From Capitella teleta (Eukaryota; Annelida; Polychaeta; Capitellidae), in assembly GCA_000328365.1 (NCBI GenBank), contig KB308559.1, forward strand, positions 516,544-580,543: a DNA stretch of 64,000 nucleotides. The letters are read 5' to 3'. The position numbers and the translations under genes are program-made. The stretch's first letter is position 1. Each line of letters starts with the position of its first letter. The notes below the pieces were generated by a model, which did not search any database, was not told the DNA's origin, and was given only the letters and a program-made list of their open reading frames with translations. Shown piece by piece: positions 1-11,571 of the stretch.

Positions 1-707
1 GCATCGAATTTCAATATCTACAATACTGTATACTTCATTGAAGTATTTACAATTAGGAGACCGGTACTATGCTTGATACCAGAGCATTGGACTTGGTTTA
101 TTGATCAAATGCGTCACATCCGTCGGGAGAGAGGGGGGAGGTTCCAGTTTCTCGTTTCAAGAAATGATCCGAATGCACTAAACAGGCGCATGTGAACATA
201 ACGCTAATAGCATTGAATGTAAAAGGACGTTATGATCTAGCAAATGGTGGGCTGTCTTTCACAATGCACATGCACAGCATGAGGCATGGTTATTCGGCTC
301 CATCCAACCCAATTGGGTGACACGCCATGAACTGATCAATGAGACCAGAAATCGCAGGGGAAAAACTTAATTCAGACAACAGCAAGAAACGCACGCGCCG
401 CGATCCCCCTACATCTCAATGACCATAAGCACTTATAGCTAAATGCTTACGACAATCAATATGTCAAATACAACATAATCACCCAGGTCGAGGACAATGC
501 TTGGTTTTCCTTATGAATGAGAAAGGTCAGAGTGCCGTATATCATGATTAGCTCCATTTTATACGGCACTGTTGCCCTTTCTTCGTCCAATCTCAGCAGT
601 CAGTGCCTGGTTCATTCAATTATCAATTCCATCAGACTCACATAAATAAATTACCCAAATTTGAATTGTGCACAAAATTTGTTTAATCAAATCCCGAATC
701 GCCTATC
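1..707. other. No gene recognised; short hairpin at 531-570
   Basis: I see no exon with family resemblance here. The only structure is a perfect 10-bp inverted repeat (AGTGCCGTAT at 531-540, its complement at 561-570, 20-base loop). Part of it, TCAGAGTGCCGTA, recurs in the short CATT-tailed repeats at 49815 and 54672. The 3' UTR of the serine protease on the minus strand must lie here. Confidence 0.5.
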
Positions 708-1890
708 CTATGGCTGAGGCGGTTTCACACCAGGCAAGCCAGGAACTCGCTCTTCGATCCAGTCTAGGAACCACGTGATGCGCACAAACGCATTTGTGGC
801 CGCTGCGCATCGACTTCCGGTGCCCCAAGAATTCAAACCGACGATCACCCAATCAGATTCGCCCGTCACATCCACATTGGCGGGACTTCCGCTGTCACCC
901 TAAAGTCATAACACAGCACAAATTGGTCATACACAATCGTTCATCAAACAACATACATGGCACGCCCCGAGGTCAGGCAGTCCGATGCAGATATGCTGAT
1001 CCAAAATGTCTGTCTCTGTGCTGTTCAAATGATCTTCCCAAATATCCCTGCACTCGTCGAGGGTATGAATGGCGGTGTTGACCTCCAGCAAAATGGGACT
1101 GGCTGTCATGTTCTCAGGATTCGGATCTGCGAGCAGATTAATCTGATTGAAATATGTGGGAACAAATAAAAGCACGACGACATGGTGCCGTGCGGAGGGT
1201 TTGCAGCATGACGTAAATTGGGAAAATTTCTCTTCGAATGTAATAAAAATCCTACTCATTCTTCCCCAGCCTGCAATCCAGCAATGTTCGGTGTGCGCAA
1301 AGTCCTCGCCTCTTCGCGGCAAGGTAGCCAGTCCAATATTGGGGTTGCTCAAATCTGCGTCGACCTCCAACTCGATCAGTCCAATGTCGTTGGGGATCCC
1401 AGCGCCATCCTCATCGTAATCTTCGTGCAGGATCATCTGGTGGACGTCGATGATGGCCTCAGCGTCCTGCTCGTTGTGGTTGAAGGCTCCCAGGAAAACC
1501 TGGTAATCCTCCGGACCTCTGTGGTCAGATACATCACAGTATTGAATATGAAAGCTCACAACGACAACTCACTCTCCAGCGGTGAGACAATGAGCAGCAG
1601 TGAGAACCCATCGCGGAGTGAGAAGGGCTCCTCCGCAGGTGTGCCGAAAGATGCCCTCGTCAGGTCTCCATCTCTGCAGTGATACCACCCATGGCCAACG
1701 ACCTTTGGCTGACGGAGCTCCGCCGATGATCTGGTTGTCAAAATCTGCGTAGGCTGCAAAAAAGGTGTTTATTATGCAACAAGCCTGAACATCAAAGGGT
1801 GAACATCTATGCTCATCATGTCAATTGCTCAAGAACATAATGATACTCACCAGTTGCCAGTACGACAAAAAGTATTCCCAATTGTTTCAT
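708..1890 (-). CDS. Secreted chymotrypsin-like serine protease (S1 family), five exons
   Basis: Minus-strand exons: 1890-1851, 1753-1573, 1518-1256, 1126-957, 899-708 (846 nt, 281 aa plus TAG), all GT-AG. The start ATG opens a signal peptide, [16 protein letters not shown]. The mature chain starts at IIGG (residues 22-25). The triad is His68 (TAAHC), Asp118 (NDIGLIEL) and Ser221 (GDSGSP). The S1-pocket position equivalent to 189 is Gly215 (LGACHGDS), so trypsin-like Arg/Lys preference is unlikely; chymotrypsin- or elastase-like cleavage fits better. The pro-segment is only DFDNQ, and a Gln instead of Arg/Lys precedes IIGG, which is unusual for a trypsin-activated zymogen. The role is probably digestive or extracellular. 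No regulatory domain (CUB, CLIP, kringle) is visible. Sure of the family, less of substrate. Confidence 0.93.
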
Positions 1891-2286
1891 TTTGAAAACT
1901 GACAAAAGCACGCTGAACCTTTGGGGTATTTTATCAGAGCAGAAAGCACTTCAAGATGAGAAATTAACAGGTGAGACATGAACAAAAAGCATGTATAAGA
2001 GGTGTAAGTTGACACAGGGGCACATTCACCTTACATAGCTTCTCTCTTAGTAATGGATTCATTAGCCCAAATCGATGATGCCTCGTTAGAAATGTTAATG
2101 ATCAAAATGATAGCTGATAATGTACCCAGGTTTGAATAGACAGGCAGGCCTCATGGTGATTGGGTCGATAGACTGAATGCATACAGGTCCGAATTCCCTT
2201 TAAAGTGTCTATGACACTTCAGCCCCTAGATTACATAAATCGATTCACAGAGGTTTCATTATGCCCTTATATGGGTCAAAGTTCAA
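1891..2286. other. Intergenic; upstream region of the serine protease
   Basis: This holds the likely promoter and 5' UTR of the minus-strand protease. I see no clear TATA box or other gene. Confidence 0.4.
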
Positions 2287-2590
2287 TATAGTGCGACTTC
2301 TAACACTTTTAGAACGCTTTTTCCGAAAAAAAATCAGCCCCCTCGCTCCCGAGATTTGAAACGCGAGATCCCTCCGGATCTACGTTGTGACGTCACAAAA
2401 CACCAAGGTATAGGAAATTAACATGGGGAGACGACGAAATTTCCGATTACCTGAAAACTAAAAATCAAAACAAATAAATAACATTCGCCATGTTTAGAAC
2501 AACTTCCGCTCTATTCAATAGACCAATCAGCAGGCAGAAAAATACCGTCTAATACTATCTACAACCCCCAAAACTGAGCGCACTATGCAT
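2287..2590. repeat. MITE-like repeat with short terminal inverted repeats
   Basis: A roughly 300-bp non-coding block starts with ATATAGTGCGACTTC and ends with the inverse of CATAGTGCGCTCAG, so about 8-10 bases are inverted at the ends. It contains a TGACGTCA palindrome and no ORF. Only one copy was noticed, so the assignment rests on the inverted ends and size. Confidence 0.35.
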
Positions 2591-3238
2591 AGCGATTCGC
2601 GCCATAAAAACAAACGCAACTGCACGCAGGCCAAAAGTAGTCTATCTACTCCATGTAAAAAACAAAACTCTAAAATTTGCTAAAATGTATCGTAGCAAGT
2701 ATTAAAAAAAAATAACTACCTGGTATGGATTGACTATGTTATTCTGCGCCCATTTATGCAAAGAAATGAAGTATAAAACAATCAAGTATAAATGAGGGAG
2801 GAACATTTAAGTGCGAGAAGAGTTGAGTGATTGCAAAGAGAGCTAAATCAGATGGGCCCCTGAACGAGCATTAAGAAATGTTATCTCTTGGATGGCGCTT
2901 CAATACAAACTTTCTACTCTGTTTTGATTATATGAGATAAATATTAAAGTTACTGTCGCAACAATAGCACTCTCAAACAAAATAATAGTAGAATAGAGTA
3001 GAATAGAAGAGAGCATTGTCTTAATTATGCGTTCATTGAAGCTCATACATGGTCCGGGGCCCTTTTTGCCGCCAAAAGTGGAAATATCGCGAAATGACGA
3101 GTGCGCTCTATTAATTGAAATAAATCGGCAAAAAATGTTGATAAAATAAGGGAGTTTAGCATCTCAGTTCGCGCGCTTTCCGCGCAAGGCGTATTGGGAA
3201 GGGTCAAAGGTCGATGCTCCGTCACTCAGCGTCTCAAG

Positions 3239-3415
3239 ATGGCTGACTATGAATCGCTCGACGATTTTCGTCGCTGGAAAATGAATCCTCTGAAGAAATT
3301 CTGCCGGGATCGAGGCATCAGCGTAGCCAAGAAGAGGAAGGAGGAACTCGTGGCCCTGGCCTACGCTTTGACTATGCAAAAACGCGCCAGTTATCGCTTC
3401 GAAAGAGCAGAATAA
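3239..3415 (+). CDS. Small SAP-domain protein fragment within the transposon
   Basis: An ATG in good context (AAGATGG, 3239) opens a 58-codon frame starting MADYESLDDFRRWKM. Residues 15-45 look like a SAP DNA-binding helix pair (MNPLKKFCRDRGISVAKK, then a leucine/alanine-rich helix). In many invertebrate genomes a protein with such an N-terminus continues into a YqaJ-type nuclease; here the frame closes with TAA at 3415. AATAAA follows at 3726-3731, so a short mRNA is possible. I read it as the surviving first exon or head of a transposon-encoded protein, not a host gene. The frame also extends upstream to an ATG at 3194, which is less convincing. Confidence 0.55.
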   Translation: MADYESLDDFRRWKMNPLKKFCRDRGISVAKKRKEELVALAYALTMQKRASYRFERAE

Positions 3416-3789
3416 GGAGACCGTCTCCATAGTTTTATTGAATGTATTAGTATTTTATGTATGTTGTTATTATCAGCTGTGTGAATGCTGGAGAGGTTTT
3501 CTATTTCACCTGCAATATTTCTTGGTATTTTGATTCTTGTACTTATTAATTTCATTAACTTATATCAAGTCTTGATAGGTTTTTGTAAATTTTATATATT
3601 GTGAACATAGTGTTATGGATGTTTTTATTGGATATTTTTGAACCCAAACTTCTGGATTTCTTTGCACTTCATCTTTATTTATTTGTATATACTTTATTTC
3701 TATTTCCTTTGTATCACTGCACTGTAATAAATGGCACATCATTTACATAACTCATTTCTTTTATTTCATGAGTAGCATACTCAAGATGA

Positions 3790-4351
3790 TGTCATCAAAC
3801 ATGAGTTGTAAAAAAAAAGAAGCAACACTTCATGCAACCAACGGGACATGGAGATCGCACAGAGCAGAACATTTAAGAATATCATCGAATAGATGAATCA
3901 TTGTAAATGGGAGTGTTGTGCTCAACAGATTGAACCATTTCAATCGGTTAATCGCACGCTCAACGTGGTCAGTTCATCCAACGATCTTGAAATGAAATAA
4001 ATCAGTTTGTTTGGTGAGATGGCCACAAGGTATTTCAATGTGTAGTGTTTTTCAATGTGTTGGTAAGCTCCTTATAATCACAGTCTGATCATGGAACACA
4101 TGGAACAGTCTATCTAAAGAATGCACATTCGCAATCTGTTTTTGTCTTTAACACACCAGCTACTGTCATTTGTTCCAACCCCGCTTGCGTGGCGGAACAG
4201 GAGGTCCTCATAGATAGGAAAGCCTCTGTCTGCCATGACGGTGTCATGTGGCTCTATCAAGTCCAGGAAACCACAGTTTTGCATAATATGGCAGTCAGTG
4301 GCTCGACCACTCCACGATCTTGAGATGAAAGAAGTCAGTTCGTTTGGTGAG
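3790..4351 (-). pseudogene. DDE_Tnp_4 transposase remnant
   Basis: Read on the minus strand from 4351, the frame gives SPNELTSFISRSWSGRATD, then FLDLIEPHDTVMADRGF, the second-Asp block typical of DDE_Tnp_4 transposases. A further piece at about 3964-3794 gives HVERAINRLKWFNLL and ends HVPLVA-stop, matching the third-acid (E) helix and C-terminus of the same family. Between them a duplicated SPN-LIYFISRS segment (about 3988-4020) shows an internal rearrangement. The N-terminal DNA-binding part is absent; a TG microsatellite occupies its place. Clearly inactive. Confidence 0.75.

Positions 4352-4427
<76 letters not shown>
4352..4427. repeat. (TG)n microsatellite followed by T-rich tract
   Basis: About 37 uninterrupted TG units lie inside the transposon, followed by T-rich sequence to about 4470. 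Long open frames across it (VCVCVC / HTHTHT) are repeat artefacts. Confidence 0.95.
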
Positions 4428-4430
<3 letters not shown>

Positions 4431-4560
4431 TGTTTTTGTTTTTTTGTCTTTTTTTTGTCTTTTTTTTTTCCACTGCGATCTGTTTTGTAACACTTTCTCA
4501 GAACTGGAAAGAATTAAAATCTTTAACATGGAGTAGGTAGACTTCTTTTGGTCCACTCTG

Positions 4561-5445
4561 TATGTACATATACAGATATTAGCACAAGTCCCTAACCCTC
4601 GTGTGCATTCGTGGTGCCTGCCTGCATAATTATTGGCATTTTATCAACCCTTATCACTCAGCGAGATATTCAGCTGCTCATGCGTCATTTAACAATCCAG
4701 TAATAATTACAAGCTCCGTATTACAGATAAATCAGAGAGCTTAATGGCCTCATATTTAATTATGAAGAAAGCATTGGTCACGAAATTGATACTATTAAAG
4801 ATCCGACTTCTGCCATTGTGCGATGACGTCATATTATGCTTTGGCCAGGGGGCGTCGCTGTGAATGACCAGATGGAGAAGACGCTCGATCAGAATATGGT
4901 TGGTCACTCTCAAAACTAGGGCTGGCACGATCGATCTTCAACGAAACTCATGACATTATTCTTAACATTCATTATTCATGACATTATTCGTAAGAACTAT
5001 AAACGCAACTGGTGCAACCTCATTTGTTCACTGCGTCGTGTTCTGCTACACTTCAGAATCAAATCTCACCCAGAAGGAATTAAATCCTAGGAATTAGAAC
5101 CAACATCTAGCCCTAAATATGCCAAACACCGCACAACACTGAATAATTACGTAATCAATCAGCTACGCGCATCAATTAAGGGTTCGCCAACACCACAACT
5201 TCGGATTATCTGAGAGTGGCTGGTCATTCACTATGACTTTCTAATAATAACTCCCACCTTTATACATGTATTCATGTGTAGCGATGTCCACCGCTGGAAT
5301 CTTTAACAAACATTGCTTACACCTCACCCCTCGCATTCACTCCGTGTTTATCACAATATTGCCCAGAGCTTAATGTGAAAAGATTGGCCGAGTCTAAAAT
5401 AACTTGGAGTCAAATATTGGTCACTTTTTATTGTGGAATTCAAGT
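4561..5445. other. Intergenic; upstream of the astacin gene
   Basis: No exon recognised. The last part should contain the astacin promoter and 5' UTR; I see no decisive motif. Confidence 0.4.
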
Positions 5446-8400
5446 ATGGGCTGTGGATGTATCAGCTTTGTGTCGATGGCGATTCTGTTTGCTCTTGCTG
5501 AGGTAAGAAAAGGACAGGCACGATTCTGACTGTTTTAACCAGATATTTATGCATAATGTTATATATGTATATGATTTAAATCATGTTTATTTGTGATCAT
5601 GTGATTGTTCTTCAATTCTGATCAAGATGCAATTTGAAATTTCTCCAGGTTAAAATTAAAGAATGCATTAGAATTCATTATTCAGGGAGTCGAACATTTA
5701 AAGTTATAAGCACATCAAAACTCCTGGCACATCAGCTCATGATTTGAATAATCAAACATTTGCACCCTTTCAACAGAGCCGCAGCTTAACTTACACCGAT
5801 GGCGACGGTTTGATGCAAAGTGACGATTCTTCCCCGTGTCATGGAATGAATTGCAAAGACTGGCATGTCATTCTCAACAAACTACGACTCGCACAAGCAA
5901 TGCTAACGGTACAAATAAAATAGCACTGAAAGCCCTCATCGAACTCCACCTCTTTTAGGGCAAAACTCCGTCTGAAGCCGACGCAGCGGCCGCCGCTGAA
6001 GGTTGCTTCCGGTTCTCCGAGGAACAAGTCGACAGCATCTTGAACAAGCTGATGGAAGAGGAACGACCCATTGGCCACCAGACGGAAGATGAACAGAAGC
6101 GAGCGGCGCGAATCAGGGAAATTATAAGCGCCATTATGGGGCATTCCAACCGGAAACGGAAACTCGCCAATTTTGAGTCTTCCCCCAACAGAAAGTGGCA
6201 CAACCCTATATACTATAAGTTTGATGGAACTCATAGTTAGTGACTTCGGTTTTATACCGGAGAAATGATAGTCCAGAATAATTATAATGATTTTGATTTT
6301 CAGACGAACAGGAAATGGGTAAAGTCCGAAGTGCTTTTGAACATTGGCAGGAGTCGACGTGTCTACGGTTCTTCGAGGTGCCTGAATACGCTCCCATCTA
6401 CCAGAGCCACATCCGGGTCACGCGGGCCAGCAAGGGGTAAGGAATCAAGGTCAACGGTCAAAGGTCAAATGGCATAAGGCTGAAATAATATAAGTATTAC
6501 CGTCCGAGGTGGCGACACTGTGCAGTTTGCATTTTTAGTATCCCCAGCGATACTATATTTCTGTTCATCACGTGATGAAAACCGCTACAATTTTAAGCTG
6601 AAGCGCTCTCCGTTAATCTCTCCTCAGATGCTATTCCTTCCTTGGCAAGGTATTCAGCAGAGGACAGCCGCTTAACTTGGCTTCCAGCTGCTTTCTACGG
6701 GTAATGAACCAATGTCACCGCTAAGCTCATCTAACGTTTGTGTAGTTTGGGGTTCCTCTACATGAGATTGGACACACCCTCGGGTTTTATCACGAGCATC
6801 AGCGAGCGGACAGAGATGAATGGATTGACCTCTTGGAAGATAACATCGATGTCTACAACTCTCAGTTCTGGAAGGTCGACACAGAGGACTACGGAGTGCC
6901 TTATGACTACACCTCCGTCATGCATTATTCTTCGAAGGTGAGTTGGATTGTTGACTGAGCGTACGCTGTGATTGTGTGCATGATGCGCAGACCGGATCTT
7001 ACCAGTCGAAGCACACCATGGTAGCGAAGGATCCTCTTTACACAAAGTCCATGGGTCAAAGAACTGGGCTATCGTACCTGGATATTAAATTGGCTAATCT
7101 GGCTTACTGCTCAGGTGAGATCATTAGGAATCTCCTTAATAACATGCTCCTTTGCATCCTTGCCTTTCATCCTTCGCCTATCACACGATCTTCTCTCTTC
7201 TGTGATTTTGTCATATTTGTTGGACAGGTAGCTGTTCTGGATCTTTGGAAAAATCATGCGAGGTGGGGGGATATCAAGACCCGAATGACTGCACCAGATG
7301 CAGGTGCCCCGATGGATTTGCAGGAGCTTACTGTGAGGATTTAGCGACATCATTTCCAGGTGCAACGCTTTTTTGCATTTTAATAATCATAGCTAAGATT
7401 TGTGTATAACTGCATGCCAGATGGTTGTGGTGAAGACATAGTGTTAGAGGCTGGAAAGAAGGTCCAGGTCAACTCCCCAGGGTACACGGATCAGAAACAT
7501 TATGAGGATTACCAGGAATGCACCTGGAGGTTCAAAGTGGGCTGAACGTGATCGGAATATTACGTAATAAAACGTTACACATTGCAGGTAGCTAAAGATC
7601 AGAGGATATCAATGGAATTTACCAAAGGGGAAGATTTTGGGGTCTACTGCCGAAACAACGAAGTTTGCTACCATTGGGTGGAAGTCAAATACAGAGCTGA
7701 CCTGGAATATCCAGGGCCAAGGTATAATCATCAGTATGGATTGAATGTCGTCTGCTATGCACTTCGTGATGTTAGGTTTTGTTGCCACGATGCACCAAAT
7801 ATTGTCCTAATATCCGAAGAAAATGAGATGCTGATCATATTCAGGGCTAATTTCACGACTGCCTGGTCGACTGATCGACGTGGTTTCAGTGCCACGATGT
7901 GGGCAGGTATATTGTTGATAATTGGTTTGCTGAGTGCATTGTTAAAACTTTCGAAATGTCTACCAAGTTAACGGCGATGGGTCTGAGCTGCAGTTGAATG
8001 AAACAACTTTAGTTTCGGAGACGACGACTTCTCCGGTCGAATTCACAACTGAAGATCCTGCAGGTGAAGTATAGTTCACCTGGATTTAAGTGTGCTGATC
8101 AGGTAATTTGAATATACAAATCCAGGGACTTCCTGGTCTGAGTGGGGGTGGTGCCAGAACAGTCAGTGCAAATGCGGAGGGTGCAGCATGTCAACCAGAC
8201 ACAGGATGTGTGGGGAGACAAGGCAAGCCAACTCTTGACCTATTTTCATGACCTACTTTGATGTGATGAGTAGATGTACGGGTGATCTGTATGCTGAGGA
8301 ATCAAGGCCATGTGAAGAATATTGCTCCAGTGATGACATGGAGATCAAAGTGAAGAATGGACAATTTGTGGTTGAGTGCGTGTTCTAGAGAATATTGCTC

Positions 8401-8495
8401 GGTGTTCATTGCGTGATTTTCTTTCCAGGGATTGTCCTGTCTGCTGCACGGATCTCGGATTTATTCCAGTGGAAGGAAAATGCATTCAAATTTGA
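5446..8495 (+). CDS. Astacin metalloprotease with EGF, CUB and TSP1 domains, 15 exons
   Basis: Exons: 5446-5502, 5777-5908, 5959-6235, 6304-6436, 6628-6700, 6746-6937, 6991-7114, 7228-7359, 7421-7536, 7588-7721, 7776-7906, 7968-8063, 8126-8222, 8274-8375, 8429-8495 (1863 nt, 620 aa plus TGA). Residues 1-19 are a signal peptide. A propeptide runs to about 140, and the catalytic domain opens near RKWHNPIYYKFDG. The zinc site HEIGHTLGFYHEH is at residues 230-242 and the Met-turn SVMHY at 281-285. An EGF-like module (about 331-373, six Cys), a CUB domain (about 374-500), a Thr-rich linker, a TSP1-like module (about 533-564, SWSEWGWCQ) and a Cys-rich tail follow. Astacin-EGF-CUB-TSP1 is the order of nematode NAS subgroup V enzymes, which act on cuticle or hatching envelopes; that role here is inference. 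Intron 13 (8223-8273) uses a GC donor. All key residues are intact. Confidence 0.95.
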
Positions 8496-8665
8496 TTTGA
8501 GATTACTTATTTCTTCGCAAAATTGTTCCCAGAGAGAAAAAAAAAATACTAACGCATTCAATATTAATATTTTTATTATTTTACTCACGCGCATTTAGGA
8601 ATTTGATTCAGATGGCATGGAATGGCTAATTGTTCATTATATTTTCTTCGAATTAAATCATTTCT

Positions 8666-8671
8666 AATAAA
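8666..8671 (+). terminator. Polyadenylation signal of the astacin gene
   Basis: AATAAA lies 171 nt after the TGA stop, the first canonical signal downstream on this strand. Confidence 0.6.
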
Positions 8672-9854
8672 TAGAATTTCCGGAATTAAGGACAGTCTTT
8701 AAATCAACTTCTATTGTTATTTTATGCTAATTCAGTTGTTTAACTCTGCTTCTCTTTTCGTGTGAATACTAGCGTCATTGCTGGTATAGGCTACTAATAA
8801 TGAGCCAACTCAAAGATTGATACTTTTTCGTATTATTATTATGACCCAGTTTTAATCCAAGCGTTTAGAGTTTCTTAGTCATTGAAATCTGCTGAAGTCA
8901 GTATGTCCTTTAATCAGCTCCGAATAGTCGAGTATAATTATTGCATTTGAACTAAAGATATAGCAGCCAGAAAGTGGCTGCAAATCTAATGCTTAGGGGA
9001 TTCCGTTTACAAATGACTGTTTCGATCAGCATGCAGAAAATGAGATCCTAGGTATCATGTTGGAGAACGTTATGACGAGGCGAGGAGAACATCCACCACT
9101 GAACCGGTTATTCTCAGACGTCGCCTGCGGTGATTGATTGATCAGTCATTGTTTTATACAAGGGGCAGTCTCTTTTTTCATGCCATCATAATTCCTGAGC
9201 ACTTCATTCGGGCTCTCGATCACAGAACACCAATCCTAGGACAAAAGCACATTCTGCAGGCCATGAATCATAATGCCCACGAGATTTACGGAGTTGTGTG
9301 TCAGATGAAATTGACGACCAGTCTCCTCTCATCAACCTCCCTAATGCATATAGCAGTCGCGCTGCGTGATGTGCGAGCCTCGCACTCAGTTTTCGTTTGA
9401 CGTCTCAATCGAAATCGATGGAATCTGAATCAAACGCGTTTGATTGAGGGAAGAAATGAAGAGGGAGAAAAGGGAAGAAGAGGAGTAGCAGGGAAGAACC
9501 TGGCAAGATCGATGCTCACCTGATCAATGAGCATTAGGGCCTAAAGAACCCGCTAACTGTACTGATTGGCATAATGCAATACCTGTACTTTGGGCAATGC
9601 TCAGCTGAGGTGATTTACGCCCTTGTCAGGCTGAATGAATGGCAAGAAGAACCTAATTTATGCTTTATTCATCAGAGTTCTTCAGAAAATGCACAACTGC
9701 TATCGACCATCTCTCCTTTCATGATTTTTTTCGGGGTTTCGGCTATGACAATTGCGCCATCAATTATCTAGCGCGCTGCCTGGCTTTTTGTCAGGAGGGC
9801 CACAGCGACACAAAGAGGAGACGGATGATTTTACAGCCAGGGATAATTGTTGTA
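8672..9854. other. Intergenic, no gene recognised
   Basis: There are short open frames only, none resembling a known family and none with paired splice sites. A purine-rich patch lies at about 9445-9495. Confidence 0.45.
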
Positions 9855-9863
9855 GCGCATGCG
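9855..9863. promoter_or_regulatory. NRF1-like palindromic site
   Basis: GCGCATGCG is the core of the NRF1 binding palindrome common in animal TATA-less promoters. It lies about 105 bp before the ATG of the candidate first exon at 9969. Confidence 0.4.
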
Positions 9864-9968
9864 TCCTTCTGGTATTGTGACCTGGGGACGGCACAGTCAC
9901 ACACGACTGCCTGCTGCTGCTGCTGAGCGATAATATAGGCGACGCGGCCTTCGCTGGTTGTCGTCAAT

Positions 9969-10120
9969 ATGGAGCTGGTTGGGGCAAGCGAGGAACTCGG
10001 CCACGATGGTCGAGCGGTCAGATATCGGAACGTGGAAGTGGCCAGTTTTATCGACAAGGAAACCATTGAGAAGCAAACTGGGCGGCACCATCACGCCAGA
10101 GCAAGGAGGCTGCACGATTT
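9969..10120 (+). CDS. Candidate first coding exon of an unrecognised gene
   Basis: ATG opens a 50-codon frame (starts MELVGASEELGHDGRAV, later HHHARARRLHDL, charged and His/Arg-rich) that runs into a good donor, GATTT|GTGAGTG at 10121. The NRF1-like motif upstream and the strong donor support a real 5' exon. The downstream partner is uncertain: an in-phase but weak candidate is 14760-14823 (acceptor ATTAG; VRRNRAQIHRGE, ending DDWQ-stop), which would give a 71-aa basic protein across a 4.6-kb intron. I recognise no family. It could also be chance. Confidence 0.35.
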
Positions 10121-11571
10121 GTGAGTGTTTACTATTCTGTGTGGTTTTGTTGTTGAGGATTTGGCCATTAATCGAGGCAGTGAGCTGAGCTATGATTTTG
10201 ATCAGTGTTTGTTTTAAAATGTGTGCAAAATTCTGCTATTGAAATGGACACAGGCTCCGTCTCTATTGACTCCTGAATATTGTACACAATATGACATGAA
10301 AAGTAACACACAGTTTGAAATTGATGAATAAACACCGCATTAATAACTTTTATTAATTATTTATCAATATTTGCCTATATGGCTAGGAATGTGCTATCTG
10401 ATATTCAGGATGGTTTGACTTGAGCTAAAACACGGAACAAAAGGTCCACAATACATGCAGGTGAGGAGGTTATTTACCACTTGAGGTTCATTTACTCAGG
10501 TAAATATTGAAACCATGCCTACAAATGATCACAAATCCCACACAGGATCCAAAACTGAATTAAGCGAAATAGGTTAATGAGCTAATATTAATTGTGTCAA
10601 TCTGTGATCATGAAAAAGTGCTATGCTTTGATAATTAATATTTATCCTTTATTTCTACACCTTCTAAGAATTGAATTTAACATCTCTCAAGACTACGTCA
10701 GTCTAATCAAGTACCATTTAACTAAATTAAATTAAAATAAATCAGAAAATAAATCAGCACAGAGTGTGCCCTGGTTTCATAAATAAGCCAGTGTATACTT
10801 ATGTCTTTATAACGTTTGTTAGTATTGATTATGGGGGTAACTCGATCACAGGTGTGAAATCTCGGTATTGTGATCAATATACAAAGTATCTTTTGCACAA
10901 TCCCATATATTGGATATGGTGTTATTTCAAGGCATAGATATCCCTTCCTGTTAATTGACGATTACTTGTTGATCTGTATTATTTTCATTTCCATTCACAC
11001 ATTGTGTGTATTTTGTGACATCTTGCAACATCAAAGATCAGCAATTAATGATTGTACTCCTCTTCATCGTCTGTTTACATAAATCTCATCTCCGTGTCAT
11101 TTCCTGGTCTCCTATAGCACGCTGTTCATTATTCGTGGTCTCTCGTGAATTAGTATTCATACAGTAATATTGCGGCTAACAACGGAGCTGCTGTTCAAAT
11201 TAACATAATGTTATCAGGACGTCGAAATCGCCGGAGACGTTGCACAGCGAGTGCATAATATTACGTAACGTGTGACCGCGAACGCGATAATAGCCCATAA
11301 TTATGCGGCTTATAATAAACAAGATCATGTGATCAGCTCAATTGCCCAAATGCCCAATGCCGGCCATCAATGGTTGTCAATAATAGTCATGAGGGTATGA
11401 ATCGATGATAAGCTTCTGTCAATATCATCTTCCGGCCTTCACCGGGTCATGAGGTCTTTATGCTCGTCAACTGGGCAATGAAATCAAAGGCAAGCGACCC
11501 GAGCTGCCACGCGGCAAACGCTTTCAATCGTTTCTTCTGAATGAAGCGTCGCTCAGTCTTTTGTGATTCTA
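10121..11571. other. AT-rich intergenic or intronic DNA
   Basis: No recognisable exon, RNA gene or transposon domain. Confidence 0.45.

Larger units (their letters stand above)
2622..4560. mobile_element. Decayed ISL2EU-type DNA transposon (SAP ORF plus DDE transposase)
   Basis: Terminal inverted repeats frame the block: CCAAAAGTAGTCTATCTACT at 2631-2650 is nearly matched by the complement of 4524-4560 (CAGAGTGGACCAAAAGAAGT then CTACCTACTCCATG). Inside lie a SAP-domain ORF on + and pieces of a DDE_Tnp_4 transposase on -. ISL2EU elements are known to encode an IS-like transposase plus a second protein with a YqaJ-type nuclease; no nuclease domain is visible here, so the copy would be internally deleted. 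About 250 bp of the left interior recurs at 47605-47855. The family name is an inference from the gene pair; a PIF/Harbinger relative is the main alternative. Confidence 0.6.

Noticed and set aside
4114-4556. Open frames of Cys-Val or His-Thr repeats
   Set aside because: They are translations of the (TG)n microsatellite.
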